Positions 7,906 through 15,887 of a stretch of 64,000 nt of DNA are shown here, in pieces. How positions within the stretch are numbered: position 1 is the stretch's first letter; each line of letters opens with the position of its first letter. The stretch covers positions 1-64,000 of the IMG/VR virus record IMGVR_UViG_3300044700_000345; one strand, given 5' to 3'. This stretch comes from a virus. The notes beneath the pieces are model-generated. The model did no database searches, was not told where the DNA came from, and worked only from the letters and a program-made list of their open reading frames with translations. The position numbers and the translations under genes are program-made.

Positions 7906-8372
7906 GACTTAAGACAGCAACATATTGTTTGCCTGTAGCGCCCAGGGGTGGTGTTAATGAAAAATTAACCAATCCCAAAGATATAGTTGGTGTACGAAAA
8001 GCACCTATGTCCACAGTCCCAGCAAATGTTCTTGCGGAGATTGGTGTGGCAATGCTTGAAGGAAGCGTTAAGTACGGGCGCCATAATTATCGGGTTGCAG
8101 GTGTCAGAGCTTCTGTTTACTATGACGCAGTTATGCGACACTTAATGTCTTGGTGGGAAGGCGAAGATATAGATTCTGATTCAAACATGAACCACATCAC
8201 TAAAGCACTTAGCTGTTTAGTAGTGCTTCGAGATGCACAGATGCAAAAAATGTATACAGACGATAGGCCGCCTAAAGCCAAGGCTTTTTATGAGGAGCTG
8301 CACCAAAAATCTGCAATCATTCTTGATAAGTATTCCGATAGAAATCCAAAACACTACAGTGAATTAGATTAA
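7749..8372 (+). CDS. dATP/dGTP diphosphohydrolase-type protein (DUF5664-like)
   Basis: The conserved part starts near residue 73: LTNPKDIVGVRKAPMSTVP, then GSVKYGRHNYR, GVRASVYYDAVMRHLMSWW, EGEDIDSDSNMNHITKALSC and DDRPPK. This is the order seen in phage proteins annotated as dATP/dGTP diphosphohydrolase (PF18909/DUF5664), linked in some phages to MazG-like nucleotide clean-up and to 2-aminoadenine genomes. The true start is unclear: the first 70 residues overlap the preceding gene in another frame, and TTG 7929 would give a standard-length protein. Its stop overlaps the convergent NblA-like gene by 4 nt. It would remove purine dNTPs in the cytoplasm. Confidence 0.65.
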   Translation: MEGNVTDASGNDRVYSFDGGSPGAVSSVVSSPTETCPGSGLSVNEEWRFESVGLKTATYCLPVAPRGGVNEKLTNPKDIVGVRKAPMSTVPANVLAEIGVAMLEGSVKYGRHNYRVAGVRASVYYDAVMRHLMSWWEGEDIDSDSNMNHITKALSCLVVLRDAQMQKMYTDDRPPKAKAFYEELHQKSAIILDKYSDRNPKHYSELD

Positions 8373-8668
8373 AACGGAACGCAGTTTTCTTCGTCGTCTT
8401 CATCTTCGTCGTCGCTTGCGTACATGCAGGCGGCGGCAAGTTCTTCTAATTCTAAGTTTGTCGGAATCTCAAAGGTTAGATCAATATTTTCACCGGCCAA
8501 GATTTCGCGCACTGCCTGCCATTCCATCAAGCGTTGGTAGTACAGGTTAAGAAGTGCGGAGTGAAGTTGCTCCCAACACATCTCATCAGCTTGAAGCTCT
8601 GCCTTTCGCATGGCAAATTGAAACTCCAACGGAAGCTCAAATTCCCTGTGCTCAGAAGAGTTCTCCAT
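8369..8668 (-). CDS. NblA-like protein (phycobilisome degradation adaptor candidate)
   Basis: 99 residues. Residues about 12-58 follow the NblA pattern: LPLEFQFAMR (NblA: LSLEQQFxxR), a helix, then a turn, WEQLHSALLNLYYQRLMEW (NblA: REQAQxFLxxLYEQMxxRE) and a short helix. NblA is a two-helix protein that links phycobilisomes to the Clp protease; freshwater cyanophages carry copies. Here a 40-residue acidic tail (DDEDEDDEEN) is added, which usual 55-60-residue NblA lacks. It lies downstream of the lysozyme-like gene on the minus strand. Resemblance is by eye; a generic two-helix phage protein is the alternative. Confidence 0.55.
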   Translation of the reverse strand: MENSSEHREFELPLEFQFAMRKAELQADEMCWEQLHSALLNLYYQRLMEWQAVREILAGENIDLTFEIPTNLELEELAAACMYASDDEDEDDEENCVPF

Positions 8669-8702
8669 GTGAACGGATTGGCTTGGTTAATTCATTCTAA
8701 TC

Positions 8703-9371
8703 CTAGCTGTTGAAGATGTCGTCAAAGTCCTCCAGGGGATAACGCAGCCATTGGGTTGAGCCTACCTTAAATTCATTTGCAAAAACCGAAAGGATGTGCG
8801 GACTAATTTTGCGCTCCAGGTGTCGAATTGCTATTACTTCATTTTCTGCAGCACTGTATTCTCGAAAGGCAGCCAAAAGAATTTCTGTTGAAGGTGGAAG
8901 AACTGCTTCAACCTCCTTTAGGAAAAGTTGAATTTCATCGTTACGTCGTTCAATAAGGCCACCAATAACACTATGTTCTTCATCAAACACCCAGCGGCCA
9001 AGCTCTTCGGCAGCAGCGTAAAAATTATCTTCCTCCAGGGAATCAATTATGTTGCTGTAAAGAAAAGATTCCCACCCAATGGAATGAATAAAAGAAAGCA
9101 ATGCTTCTTGCATTGATTTTGGCAGTCCCAAATTCAATTTATCAAGAAGATCATCAATAATATTTAGCTCATAAAACAAATATTCAATTGCTTTCTCCTT
9201 GGAGCAACACTGCTCACCCTTAACTGAAGAACCATCAGGATAAAATTGTGTGCCGTAACCAAAGGTGTAAGGCTCTGCTCCAGTAATAGGATCTGCATAT
9301 GCCTTTTCGTTGTATCCGGCATGCTTGCAAATCAAATTCACAGCATTTGAAAAGTCAGACATTGGAGACAA
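8703..9371 (-). CDS. GH24 lysozyme-like protein lacking the catalytic Glu
   Basis: 222 residues. The N-terminal 160 residues match phage lysozymes of glycoside hydrolase family 24: KAYADPITG, YTFGYGTQFYPDG, then a helical bundle with ALLSFIHSIGWESF. In the E-x8-D-x5-T catalytic pattern, Asp27 and a Thr (36) are present, but the Glu position is Ala18 (AGYNEKAY where EGxxxxAY is usual). The last 60 residues are an extra helical domain. It may be a virion lysozyme with altered chemistry or a binding protein. It lies 34 nt upstream of the NblA-like gene in the same orientation. ATG three codons in is an alternative start. Confidence 0.7.
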   Translation of the reverse strand: MSPMSDFSNAVNLICKHAGYNEKAYADPITGAEPYTFGYGTQFYPDGSSVKGEQCCSKEKAIEYLFYELNIIDDLLDKLNLGLPKSMQEALLSFIHSIGWESFLYSNIIDSLEEDNFYAAAEELGRWVFDEEHSVIGGLIERRNDEIQLFLKEVEAVLPPSTEILLAAFREYSAAENEVIAIRHLERKISPHILSVFANEFKVGSTQWLRYPLEDFDDIFNS

Positions 9372-9398
9372 CTACTGTTATCTCCAATCATACACACT

Positions 9399-9524
9399 TT
9401 AGCTTCCTTGTCCGCGACTTAGTTTACGACCGTGGCTTGGTTTGGAGTTTTTACCATCGCCTTGCTTAGTGGTTTTAGGCTTGGATTCAATTTTGTTTGT
9501 AACGGTTGACTTGGGTTTGGCCAT
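9399..9524 (-). CDS. Small basic protein, 41 aa
   Basis: A 41-residue Lys/Ser/Gly-rich frame with ATG at 9522-9524 and TAA at 9399-9401, lying between the lysozyme-like gene and the 99-residue basic gene, all minus strand. The composition (KPKTTKQGDG, SRGQGS tail) resembles other short basic proteins in this arm. Possibly a DNA-packaging or minor virion peptide. Confidence 0.5.
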   Translation of the reverse strand: MAKPKSTVTNKIESKPKTTKQGDGKNSKPSHGRKLSRGQGS

Positions 9525-9542
9525 GGAGAACCTGTGGGGTGC

Positions 9543-9842
9543 TTACCATTTTACACGGTGACTCCAATAACGTGCGGACATTTTGTCAGGGCTTGAATCT
9601 TGCGCGTTGTGACGTGCGTAATAAGATTTGCGACGTGCCTTGTCTTTTTCTGAAGTTGGATTTTTACCTGCGCCTTCAACTCCTTGCTGCCCAAACCTAA
9701 TGATTTTTTCTTCGCCATCTTTGCATGCTTTTACAACATGAGACTTTGTAGCATGACCCGGAGTGCGCTGTGGTTTGTTGCAGGCCATCTTATCTTTTGC
9801 CAACTTTGCAGCACCAGCAGCTTTCCTGTGCTTTTCCGACAT
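9543..9842 (-). CDS. Conserved-looking small basic phage protein, 99 aa
   Basis: Lys/Arg-rich with the pattern KIIRFGQQGVEG and ARRKSYYARHNAQDS...KMSARYWSHRVKW. From memory this RRKSxxARHN...SARYWSxxxxW pattern recurs in small proteins of many large phages, with no function known to me. It ends 2 nt before the 917-residue virion gene in genome order and is cotranscribed with it. No membrane segment. Confidence 0.65.
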   Translation of the reverse strand: MSEKHRKAAGAAKLAKDKMACNKPQRTPGHATKSHVVKACKDGEEKIIRFGQQGVEGAGKNPTSEKDKARRKSYYARHNAQDSSPDKMSARYWSHRVKW

Positions 9843-9843
9843 C

Positions 9844-12597
9844 TTACTTAAAGAGAGAGGTAAATCCGCTTAGGAATTCTTGGCCAGACTTAGACTTGGT
9901 TGTCTTGGTGTCATCTGGTTTATCTAAACCTAAGTCTAAGTTAAAGTAACTTGAGCCAGTAGTTTTCTTAGTTGTTCCAGATGATGCGGTAAATGGGTTG
10001 TCCGCGTCTTCGTCCCCAAGTAAACCACCAATTGCACCAAAGGCTTCAAATGGATCCCTGGAATTAAACTCAGATGACATCTGCAGGCCAGATTTACTGT
10101 TTGCTTTAGATAAAAATGTTTGCTCTTCTTTATCTGTATCAGGGAAAACATCGGTATAAAATTCATCTTCAGTTCCTTTGTAGCCTGCTTTTTTAAATGT
10201 TTGGTACAACTGTGTGTCTGCCGGTTTAGATGTGTTTGTGTAATCGGAATCCCTCTGAATATAGGTAATACCTAAATTTTCCTGCGTAGGCCTTTCTCCT
10301 TCTTTATTAAGTTCAGTAATGCGTGTGCGAATATCTTCGGCAGAAGAGCCTTGAATTGAGCTGGCAATTTCAGCTTTTAACTCATCCAGGGTTCCCTTGA
10401 ATCCCGTTAAGCCGTTAATTTTTAACACTGCATCCCACTTGGTGCTATCACCTGGGTTTAATCCTTTTGTCATCTGATCCGCAAAAGATTCTGGTGTAAT
10501 AAATTGACCGAACACAGAACCTTGAGTGATTACTTCTTTGTTAAGCGCTGGGAGAATGTTCTTGTAAATCTCATCTGTTACTTTTCCAGCATTAAGAATA
10601 TCCTCCGCCGCATCGTAACCTTGTCCTTGGCCTTTAACTTGAAAGTGCATGCGAGCAAATGCATCTTTATCCGTTACGTCTACACCAAAACGGTAGGCCT
10701 GTGATGCCCAATATGCATCTCCTTTCTGTGCTGCTTCCCAATCAGCTTGCACATTTTTAGCTTGATCTGTATATGCTTGCTCACGACTTTTGTCTCCTGC
10801 AGGATTGAAATAAAATGTAGAGTTAAAACCACGATCATTTTCTTTTTGAATTGCATCTAGATACGTTTTTGCTTTAAGGTCAGCTACTAGCTTGGTAGCG
10901 TTTAGCAAGTCTTGCGTTTGGAAAGGGTTTTGTTCTTTGGATTGCACGTCTAGGTAATCAACAAATTCTTCCATTGATTTGGCTTGATTGAAGCGAGGGT
11001 TTAGATATGTTTCAATAAAATCTTTGGCAAATTTTCCATCAATGCTTACGTTCTCAGATGCTTGTTCTGTTGTGTAACCAAGCTCTATATCTTTGCTGTA
11101 CTTTTCTTTTAGAGATGTATCAAACCATTGTTGCCAGTTGTACGTTGTTAGATTATTTACACCAGATAAGTTTTGCAAACTTTTTTCCAAGGACTCTTGC
11201 TTAACTCCTGATTGGTCATTAAATGCAAGTACACCACCAATGCCACTATCCCCCATGATTTCAGTGCTTAGTGTTTTACCAAGATCTAATATTTCTTTCA
11301 TGTCACCCATCTGTCCCAAATAAGACATCATCGACTCCTTGGAACGCGCCTTCTTCATTTCATCTATAGTGTCTTTTAATACGTTTTGCGCTAATGCTCC
11401 AAATCTTTTTACATCTACAATTCCTTTTTCACCTACCGCAGTATTGATAGCATCTTCTAATTCCGTTACACCATAACCTGCGTTAATGTTGCGATTAAAA
11501 GCAATCGCTTTATCTTCTGGTCGCTGAGATAATCTAAATAGTGCGGCAAACTCATCTGGCTTCTTGGGATCTAAAAGATTTTTTTTACCTAGGCTTTTCC
11601 AATAAGTATCTCCCGCAAGTGCATTTTCATATTGAGTTTTAATTTCGGGAATTGCCAAAAGCCTGGCAGATTGGGTTTCAATCTCTGCACCAAGTTGCAA
11701 GTCTCTTACTGTTTGCAAATCTTTATCTGTTGGTTTTTTCTCTAAGTATTGGTTTGCTACTGCGATATCTTCTGCCTTGTTACCACGAAAGCCGGCAGGT
11801 TTACCTTGTTGTGTGTAATGCTGCAAGTAGTAGCCATTTTCTCCATAACGACTGGTAACATCTACGTCATCATTTGCTTTATATGCTTCCCATTGCGCCT
11901 TGACGGTTGGGTTTTGTTTTGCATAATAAGAAGCATCAAAGTCTCCATATGCTGGCTTTGCTCCCAGCTTTTCTCCGTCCCAAGGCTGAAGTTTTTCCGT
12001 TAGGTAAAAAGCCTTAAAATTATTTTCTAATGTTGACTTTAGCCTGTCATCAATTCCTTCAAGTGAGCGAATTATTTCCCGTTGTGTAACATAGTCTCCT
12101 CCCTTAGCAGTAGTTGCTGCTTGATATGTTTTATCATAAGCTGTATTCTTTGTTTGATTTTCTGTATTTGTTTTGAGATTTATTTTGTTTAAATCTGTGT
12201 TATATGTATTGGTTCTTTTAGTGCTTGCTTGGGCAGCTTGAAGATTGCGCTCGTTGTCCCATGGACGAGGATTTGGTATGCCAGCCGCTTCCAGGGCATG
12301 AATAACATCCCAATAACCACCATCAATATCTACGGTTGCTGTTTTATCTACGGTTTCAAATACTGGATCTGACCATCTCCAGTCATCACCACCAGCTCCA
12401 ATGTTGATGCCGGTGGCAACCGTATTCCCTTCGGAATCTGTACGCCACTTAGGCCCCCCTTCATCTATCATTACCTCTACAGGTACAGTTATGGTAGCTG
12501 TTCTGGATATTGGTAAATCAGTTTGGTTATCTGTTTTTTCATATTTAATATTCCACTTCTTAGAGGGAGGATCATATGAAATTCCCATGTCAAACAA
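9844..12597 (-). CDS. Large virion protein candidate, 917 aa
   Basis: Mostly helical, charged and Gln/Asn/Lys-rich with no membrane segment. Residues about 1-90 look beta-rich. Near residue 220 there is a module SYYAKQNPTVKAQWEAYKAN...YYLQHYTQQGKPAG that resembles short repeats found in extracellular and virion proteins of cyanobacterial phages, and a weaker second copy lies near 630 (DWEAAQKGDAYWASQAYRFG). The C-terminus is Ser/Thr/Lys-rich. Size and position among virion genes suggest a tail or ejected internal protein. No tape-measure signature or enzyme motif was found. Confidence 0.6.
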   Translation of the reverse strand: MFDMGISYDPPSKKWNIKYEKTDNQTDLPISRTATITVPVEVMIDEGGPKWRTDSEGNTVATGINIGAGGDDWRWSDPVFETVDKTATVDIDGGYWDVIHALEAAGIPNPRPWDNERNLQAAQASTKRTNTYNTDLNKINLKTNTENQTKNTAYDKTYQAATTAKGGDYVTQREIIRSLEGIDDRLKSTLENNFKAFYLTEKLQPWDGEKLGAKPAYGDFDASYYAKQNPTVKAQWEAYKANDDVDVTSRYGENGYYLQHYTQQGKPAGFRGNKAEDIAVANQYLEKKPTDKDLQTVRDLQLGAEIETQSARLLAIPEIKTQYENALAGDTYWKSLGKKNLLDPKKPDEFAALFRLSQRPEDKAIAFNRNINAGYGVTELEDAINTAVGEKGIVDVKRFGALAQNVLKDTIDEMKKARSKESMMSYLGQMGDMKEILDLGKTLSTEIMGDSGIGGVLAFNDQSGVKQESLEKSLQNLSGVNNLTTYNWQQWFDTSLKEKYSKDIELGYTTEQASENVSIDGKFAKDFIETYLNPRFNQAKSMEEFVDYLDVQSKEQNPFQTQDLLNATKLVADLKAKTYLDAIQKENDRGFNSTFYFNPAGDKSREQAYTDQAKNVQADWEAAQKGDAYWASQAYRFGVDVTDKDAFARMHFQVKGQGQGYDAAEDILNAGKVTDEIYKNILPALNKEVITQGSVFGQFITPESFADQMTKGLNPGDSTKWDAVLKINGLTGFKGTLDELKAEIASSIQGSSAEDIRTRITELNKEGERPTQENLGITYIQRDSDYTNTSKPADTQLYQTFKKAGYKGTEDEFYTDVFPDTDKEEQTFLSKANSKSGLQMSSEFNSRDPFEAFGAIGGLLGDEDADNPFTASSGTTKKTTGSSYFNLDLGLDKPDDTKTTKSKSGQEFLSGFTSLFK

Positions 12598-12958
12598 CCA
12601 ACGGTAACGAATTTACCTGGTACACAAAAAGGTCTATAGACTCTTTTGATACCCAGGTTTGTATGTTATCCATCCTAGCTTGTGTAAAGAAATCTTGCTT
12701 GTAATACCATTCTTCCATTCTTCTGCTTGCTTTAGATTCATTACAACGTCGGCAACAAGGCAGAAGATTGTTGCGATTGCTAGAGCCAGATTTGAACTTG
12801 GGGATGATGTGATCAAGACTTGTGGACTCTGCACCACAATATCCACAACGGTGGCTCCAGGCTTCGTATATAGCCTGCCTAAAGCGTTTCTTGGCCAGCT
12901 TAGGAGTTAGTTCAAGAAGCAATGCAAGCGGCTCGTATTCGCTGCAGAACATACTCAA
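12590..12958 (-). CDS. HNH endonuclease
   Basis: 122 residues. A complete HNH module is visible: CGYCG, then SLDHIIPKFKSG with the first catalytic His, NNLLPCCRRCN and the SKASR end, giving two CxxC zinc pairs around the active site. Length is typical for free-standing phage HNH nucleases. It overlaps the 917-residue gene by 8 nt and has an N-terminal helical extension. It may be a homing enzyme or may assist packaging; no terminase gene is adjacent, which favours homing. Confidence 0.85.
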   Translation of the reverse strand: MSMFCSEYEPLALLLELTPKLAKKRFRQAIYEAWSHRCGYCGAESTSLDHIIPKFKSGSSNRNNLLPCCRRCNESKASRRMEEWYYKQDFFTQARMDNIQTWVSKESIDLFVYQVNSLPLVV

Positions 12959-13026
12959 GTAGCTGTTAATTTATTCTAAGTTGTCCATGTGAAATACTTT
13001 TGTTACAAAAGCTAACAAAAAAAGGG

Positions 13027-13054
13027 TTGACAAAAAACTGGGTACGGGTAAATT
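13027..13054 (+). promoter_or_regulatory. Sigma-70-type promoter for the HTH gene
   Basis: A perfect TTGACA (13027-13032) and TAAATT (13049-13054) with a 16-nt spacer precede the start at 13081. It is one of the best host-type promoters in the window and faces against the surrounding virion transcription. Confidence 0.6.
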
Positions 13055-13080
13055 GGTTATGCACACAGACTATACAAGTC

Positions 13081-13290
13081 ATGTCAAGCCATCCCGGCTG
13101 GGTTCCAGCGTACCGAATCGAAGAGCTTCTTGGTATCGACAAGAAAACTCTTTACAAGTTCCGTGACAATGGCACCCTCCGTCTTGGTCCACATTACGCA
13201 GCGTTCCCCGAAACACGCTCAAGAGATAGCTTCCGCTGGAACGTAAACGCAATTCGTAAAGCTCTTGCAAAACTTGAAGTAGCAGTCTAA
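13081..13290 (+). CDS. Helix-turn-helix regulator, 69 aa
   Basis: Start chosen at ATG 13081, after the promoter; the upstream open frame would include the promoter itself. VPAYRIEELLGIDKKTLYKF is a clear excisionase/MerR-type HTH, followed by a basic wing (RDNGTLRLGPHYAAF) and an Arg-rich stretch RSRDSFRWN. The gene stands alone on the plus strand inside the minus-strand virion arm, with its own promoter and terminator, as expected for an early-expressed repressor or activator. The target is unknown. Confidence 0.75.
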   Translation: MSSHPGWVPAYRIEELLGIDKKTLYKFRDNGTLRLGPHYAAFPETRSRDSFRWNVNAIRKALAKLEVAV

Positions 13291-13311
13291 ACCGTTTCTG
13301 GTAGAAGGCTT

Positions 13312-13338
13312 AAACGACTCCGTAACAGGGGTCGTTTT
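13312..13338 (+). terminator. Rho-independent terminator
   Basis: AAACGACTCC and GGGGTCGTTT pair around a short loop and run straight into a T tract on the plus strand, 22 nt after the HTH gene. On the minus strand no T tract follows, so it serves the plus transcript only. Confidence 0.8.
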
Positions 13339-13560
13339 TTATGTGGGTCCCACACCACTTGCGTATGCTGCCCAAGCGTTACCCAATGCTGTCATCGAAG
13401 AAGTTTCTCCTGACACATAAGGAAGATTAACCACATCACCTGGGGAGTACACAGTGGGACTACCACTGTGATATACAGGACTAAAACCAAATTTACTAGC
13501 TTCCAACTGTTCTTTTGAAAGGACATAACGCGTTTCAATAACTTCACCAAAGTCAGCCAT
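13339..13560 (-). CDS. Small virion-arm protein, 73 aa
   Basis: Unrecognised, with a Ser/Gly/Pro-rich second half. It ends within 1 nt of the plus-strand terminator and starts 2 nt after the stop of the 494-residue gene, so it is cotranscribed with it. Probably a minor structural protein. Confidence 0.55.
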   Translation of the reverse strand: MADFGEVIETRYVLSKEQLEASKFGFSPVYHSGSPTVYSPGDVVNLPYVSGETSSMTALGNAWAAYASGVGPT

Positions 13561-13562
13561 TG

Positions 13563-15047
13563 TTATGTTGCAGGAAATTCGTAGGCGCTTGGATTATAAA
13601 AAGCGCCAGTCTTATCTTGCATTCTAAAGTTCTCTAACCTAATAAAAGATGTTGGAACGTTAAGTAATTTTTGCATCATCGGCAGCATTTGTGGTGATTG
13701 AAAGTTTTTGGGAGGTACATCCATAAGAGCAAGCGCCCGTAACGTTGTCATATATTGAGAATGTTTTTGGCTTGTTGATGTTTCTTTTACTAAATTTTGC
13801 TCCCATGCGGTCAAACTTTCTGTAGTTCCCACAGGCAAGTCTGATGGCTCGGGAGGCAATATCCCTTCTTCAAAACGAAGCGCATAGATGTGTTTGCAGT
13901 AACGCATCTCATCTAGTAAAGGCGACCAGTAATCCGAAAAAGAAATAATCTCATTATCTTTTGCTGTGTAATCAACAAAGGTAGTAGGGCCTTCTGCCTT
14001 ACCGTTCGCTGGAATGTTACGAAGGTATCGTCCGCCAAAATCGGTAAAGACTCCTGGGTTATCAATGGATGATGTTGTAAGTGTTAGGTCTCTATTTTGA
14101 TTTGCGTCTGTCATGGCACGGTTGTCTATTGTGCCGCTATTTGCATCTGTAATTAATTCATGACGACCATACTTTAGCAGGGATGGTTTTGTGTAAGGGA
14201 ACCTACGAGTTTCTTTCCCGCTAAGGTTCATCATAAAAGCATAGCTTCTACGTGAGAAGTCCTGGCAGGAACAGGCATACCTTGTACCTACAGTGAAGTA
14301 ACGACCGGAAGTAAATGCTCCAGCGGAAGGAGTTAAGTAAACATTGTCTGGGCTAGCTTGGAAAGAACCGCTTTTCTGTAGTTTTAAAATACCGTTTTCA
14401 CCGTCTACATCAATCAGTACCGCCTGAACATAACCATAGCGTTTATCTGTGGCTGGATTAATGGTATCTTTTGTAATTGGCGAGTCACCTGGAGTAATGA
14501 TCCTATCCTCCAAGGTCTCACCTAGGAGCGGCTTCAGTGGGGCGCCAGAGGGGTTGGGTACATAGAGTGGTGGTGGCAGTGGGTTGGCACTGCTCCAGGT
14601 CCCTGAGAGCTGTACGTACCAGTATTCGTCGTTCTCGGTTACAGATGCAATGCTTGCTGGTGCACCAGTACTATCAAATACGTTGTCAAAACGTAAGATT
14701 GCACCAACGCGACAACCTGCCCAATGCACGCCAAACTCTTTTCTTGCTGTAGGAAAGCCCTGGACAACACCAAGTATTAATGGTTGGTTGCCTGTTGTTG
14801 GGCTAATATCTACAGGAGATGGTACTATGTATTGAAAAGGATATGTCAAGCCGTGTTGAATGCCTACATAACAAGCAATCTCATATCCTCTACGCCAACG
14901 CGTCCACGCTGATTCCCTATCCATGCGTGCAATAGAGTTTGGTACAGAGCCACGTGAAAACTCTGTCGTAATCGGTTTGATTTTATTTATTAGTGGAGCA
15001 TCTTGTGATCCAAAGGAACCAAAAGAACTCCCGCTTTTAGATCCCAC
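13563..15047 (-). CDS. Putative virion protein with split SWIM-like zinc motif, 494 aa
   Basis: Ser/Gly-rich start, then a mixed beta/alpha protein. Residues 259-268 read CSCQDFSRRS and residues 384-390 read CKHIYAL, together the CxC...CxH signature of SWIM zinc fingers, here separated by about 120 residues instead of the usual 6-25. Trp/Tyr-rich segments near residues 48-60 and 108 suggest a structural core. It lies between beta-rich virion genes on the minus strand with gaps of 2-3 nt. A connector, neck or tail role is possible but unproven. Confidence 0.6.
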   Translation of the reverse strand: MGSKSGSSFGSFGSQDAPLINKIKPITTEFSRGSVPNSIARMDRESAWTRWRRGYEIACYVGIQHGLTYPFQYIVPSPVDISPTTGNQPLILGVVQGFPTARKEFGVHWAGCRVGAILRFDNVFDSTGAPASIASVTENDEYWYVQLSGTWSSANPLPPPLYVPNPSGAPLKPLLGETLEDRIITPGDSPITKDTINPATDKRYGYVQAVLIDVDGENGILKLQKSGSFQASPDNVYLTPSAGAFTSGRYFTVGTRYACSCQDFSRRSYAFMMNLSGKETRRFPYTKPSLLKYGRHELITDANSGTIDNRAMTDANQNRDLTLTTSSIDNPGVFTDFGGRYLRNIPANGKAEGPTTFVDYTAKDNEIISFSDYWSPLLDEMRYCKHIYALRFEEGILPPEPSDLPVGTTESLTAWEQNLVKETSTSQKHSQYMTTLRALALMDVPPKNFQSPQMLPMMQKLLNVPTSFIRLENFRMQDKTGAFYNPSAYEFPAT

Positions 15048-15050
15048 AGC

Positions 15051-15830
15051 TTAGAAGAAGCCGCCTTGTGCAATTACGTGTGCACCAGGAGTATAACCAG
15101 AGATGTTAGGACCATCAGCAAAGACACCCACGTAAATGCGATCTCCGCGCTCCAGGTAGATTCCTTTGTTGCGTAGTGGTGCGGTAGTACCTAAACCAGT
15201 AGTATTACCTGCTGCAGGCATAGGATAGGCAAGTGAAGGCATTACATCAGCACAATCAACACTAGCAGTATTAGCTGCGACTGTCTTGGAGAACATTAAA
15301 CGATAGTCACCTGATGCGGGAATTGGCGTAGTGGTTCCACGAACTAGGTAGAACGCAAAGGTAACAGCAGGTTGATTACCGTAACCAACACCTTGGTATA
15401 AGAAGCCAGATGCAAGACCACCGGAGTAATTAAGTGCGCCTAGCTTGCCGGTAATCGTGGTGGCACCAGTATATGTATATGCACCCACGCCACTAGCAAC
15501 GCCAGTATTCATTGCCCCCGTGGTAGTAATAGAGACAATTTGTCCGCTTACCAGGGATACGGCATTGCCTGATGTGGTGAGATCTAGTGTGTAGTCCGCT
15601 GCGCGATACGCATCATTACGCGTAATTATGATTGCATCAACAACGCCGCCACTGTTGTTATCTTCACTTAATGTGGCATCCATGTCCACCAAGATGGAAG
15701 GCGCCTGGCCACCCTGCACAAACAGGGTATTCGAGGTGGAGCTACCGACAATTTGCGTCGTCACCCGAACCGTATCAATTAACGGACGGTCAACCAACAA
15801 GGGCTGTTTGTTACTGGATGTGCTTGACAC
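15051..15830 (-). CDS. Beta-rich virion structural protein, 259 aa
   Basis: Thr/Ser/Gly/Ala-rich, with alternating hydrophobic patterns typical of beta-sandwich coat, fibre or decoration proteins (for example NAVSLVSGQIVSITTTGAMN). The C-terminal segment YLERGDRIYVGVFADGPN is like those of capsid decoration and tail proteins. No enzyme motif. It is immediately upstream (in transcription) of the SWIM-like virion gene. The opposite-strand frames here are shadows. Confidence 0.65.
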   Translation of the reverse strand: MSSTSSNKQPLLVDRPLIDTVRVTTQIVGSSTSNTLFVQGGQAPSILVDMDATLSEDNNSGGVVDAIIITRNDAYRAADYTLDLTTSGNAVSLVSGQIVSITTTGAMNTGVASGVGAYTYTGATTITGKLGALNYSGGLASGFLYQGVGYGNQPAVTFAFYLVRGTTTPIPASGDYRLMFSKTVAANTASVDCADVMPSLAYPMPAAGNTTGLGTTAPLRNKGIYLERGDRIYVGVFADGPNISGYTPGAHVIAQGGFF

Positions 15831-15887
15831 TTGACTTTAAGCTCCCTGAGTGCTACCCTAAAGGGGTCCTTGATCCCCTCATTCTAA

